Positions 53,085 through 53,986 of a stretch of DNA of 53,986 nucleotides are shown here, one piece after another (position 1 is the first letter of the stretch; the number at the start of each line of letters is the position of its first letter). The stretch spans positions 1 through 53,986 of the forward strand of contig CALAUL010000013.1 of NCBI GenBank assembly GCA_937892255.1. The letters run 5' to 3'. A program made the position numbers and the translations under genes. The DNA comes from an uncultured Bacteroidales bacterium. Lineage in GTDB: Bacteria > Bacteroidota > Bacteroidia > Bacteroidales > Marinilabiliaceae. The notes under the pieces are model-generated. The model made no database searches. It saw only the letters and a program-made list of their open reading frames with translations, and was not told where the DNA came from.

Positions 53085-53986
53085 TTATTCTCTCATTCCA
53101 TCGAGTATCTTATGTCTGTTCTTCCAAAAGTTGTCTGCGATATAACCCAACAATCGGCTATAGCATAACATCCATATCATACTCATAAACAACAAAATAT
53201 AGCACACTATTTCTTTATCATAAAAGATCATTAATACAAACGGCAGACTCATTGCTAGCATTATCCCCCAACGACATATGATTGACTTAAACCCATAATC
53301 AAAACTAATTTCAATAGATTTGGAACTAAAAAATTTCCTTCTTTTCGATGCGAAAGAAATATCATACATCGATGCTGGTATTATCACCATCACTACGAAT
53401 ATCAATACGGAGAATACAAACAGATACTCTTTAATTATTAATACTATTATACCCGCATTAAGTATCGCTACCATTGACAATATCCGATGATAACGAATCA
53501 TCATATCCTTTACAAAAGTTCGTTTCATTGTGACTAATCCCTCTATGTACTCTGACAGGAGCGTAGTAAACGGATTATACATAAGTGTTGTAATTGCCAA
53601 GAATACCGGAATAATTAAATAAGACAGATTTATTCCGAATAGAGCTATTGATTTAATCATAGACATTACAATGCTATAAAACAACACCATGATCAAAATA
53701 AACGTTGTATAGAAAACTTTATTTCGCAAAAACATCAGAATTGGGAACATATTCCCTCTTCCTTGAAAGAATCCAAATGTAACATGTTGCGTGCCTGTCC
53801 CTTCAAAAGATTTATACAATTCCTTCCTTACGCTTCTATACTCAATAGCCAATGCCAAAACCAACACACTCAACACAATTCCCAACAAAGCAACCGTATC
53901 AACGGACATTATCACACCACTCTCACTCCTTAGCAAGCCATACCCTAACAATGCATACATCACAATGGCTATTCCTCCGCTCAACA
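53085..53986 (-). CDS. Partial polytopic membrane protein (ABC-2/DUF5687-like permease?), 5' end outside the window
   Basis: About 300 residues with eight or more hydrophobic segments, ending DNFWKNRHKILDGMRE. The frame has no clear start in the window; it is open to the right edge, so the N-terminus lies outside. A Bacteroidota permease of the DUF5687 type, the usual partner of the CcmA-like ATPase found at 43986, would fit its size and pattern, but this is a guess. It is first in the visible part of the operon. Confidence 0.5.
   Translation of the reverse strand, partial: LSGGIAIVMYALLGYGLLRSESGVIMSVDTVALLGIVLSVLVLALAIEYRSVRKELYKSFEGTGTQHVTFGFFQGRGNMFPILMFLRNKVFYTTFILIMVLFYSIVMSMIKSIALFGINLSYLIIPVFLAITTLMYNPFTTLLSEYIEGLVTMKRTFVKDMMIRYHRILSMVAILNAGIIVLIIKEYLFVFSVLIFVVMVIIPASMYDISFASKRRKFFSSKSIEISFDYGFKSIICRWGIMLAMSLPFVLMIFYDKEIVCYILLFMSMIWMLCYSRLLGYIADNFWKNRHKILDGMRE

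Overview
The window looks like chromosomal DNA of a gut or rumen Bacteroidales, most likely Prevotellaceae. The signs are the Bacteroidota promoter box TAnnTTTG ahead of many genes, the near absence of Shine-Dalgarno sequences, xylan-type carbohydrate enzymes, a DUF6057 membrane protein, an HU-like DNA-binding protein with a C-terminal DUF4469-type domain, and a TonB-dependent receptor with a carboxypeptidase-like N-terminal domain. No rRNA, tRNA, CRISPR array or intact insertion sequence was seen. Family names rest on reading motifs by eye; no database search was possible.

Layout. 1-11.6 kb (+): a 2-hydroxyacid dehydrogenase, a membrane protein paired with a heme-motif lipoprotein, then a secreted hemicellulose set: a GH43-CBM6-CE1 fusion, a double esterase and a GH97. 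11.7-18.6 kb: a HIRAN protein, a WYL regulator, riboflavin synthase with RlpA, a TPR protein, and a TonB receptor with a hotdog thioesterase. 18.8-20.5 kb (+): a CE1 esterase and a GNAT acetyltransferase. 20.5-21.3 kb: a decayed DinD/Bro-type gene and 11-bp-period repeats. 21.3-27.5 kb (-): a second xylan-type locus (GH43, GPH symporter, SASA acetylesterase, GH35) that recalls the Prevotella xyn operon. 27.6-35.3 kb: a radical-SAM/NUDIX fusion, ahcY, an HU-like protein behind three phased palindromes, a small gene with an in-frame TGA, more phased repeats, and rplU-rpmA-serS. 35.5-39.1 kb (-): a flavin oxidoreductase, a C45-type Ntn hydrolase and a YgjP-like protein in one operon.

39.4-54.0 kb (-) is the most unusual part. 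At least twelve tightly packed, often overlapping genes run off the right edge. They encode a C39-peptidase ABC exporter, a MacB-type ATPase and permease, an HlyD-like adaptor, a TolC-like channel, a thioredoxin-like protein, two membrane proteins, a second ABC ATPase, an O-antigen-ligase-like protein with a TPR partner, and two transglutaminase-like lipoproteins, one of which has lost its catalytic residues. The content fits export and possibly surface attachment of double-glycine-leader peptides, as in Bacteroidota bacteriocin-like loci. The precursor peptide is not in the window. The exporter ATPase also lacks the H-loop histidine.

How the genes work together: the two hemicellulose regions would cut, deacetylate and deferuloylate arabinoxylan outside the inner membrane. 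The GPH symporter and the signal-less GH43 would finish xylo-oligosaccharides inside. No SusC/SusD pair is present.
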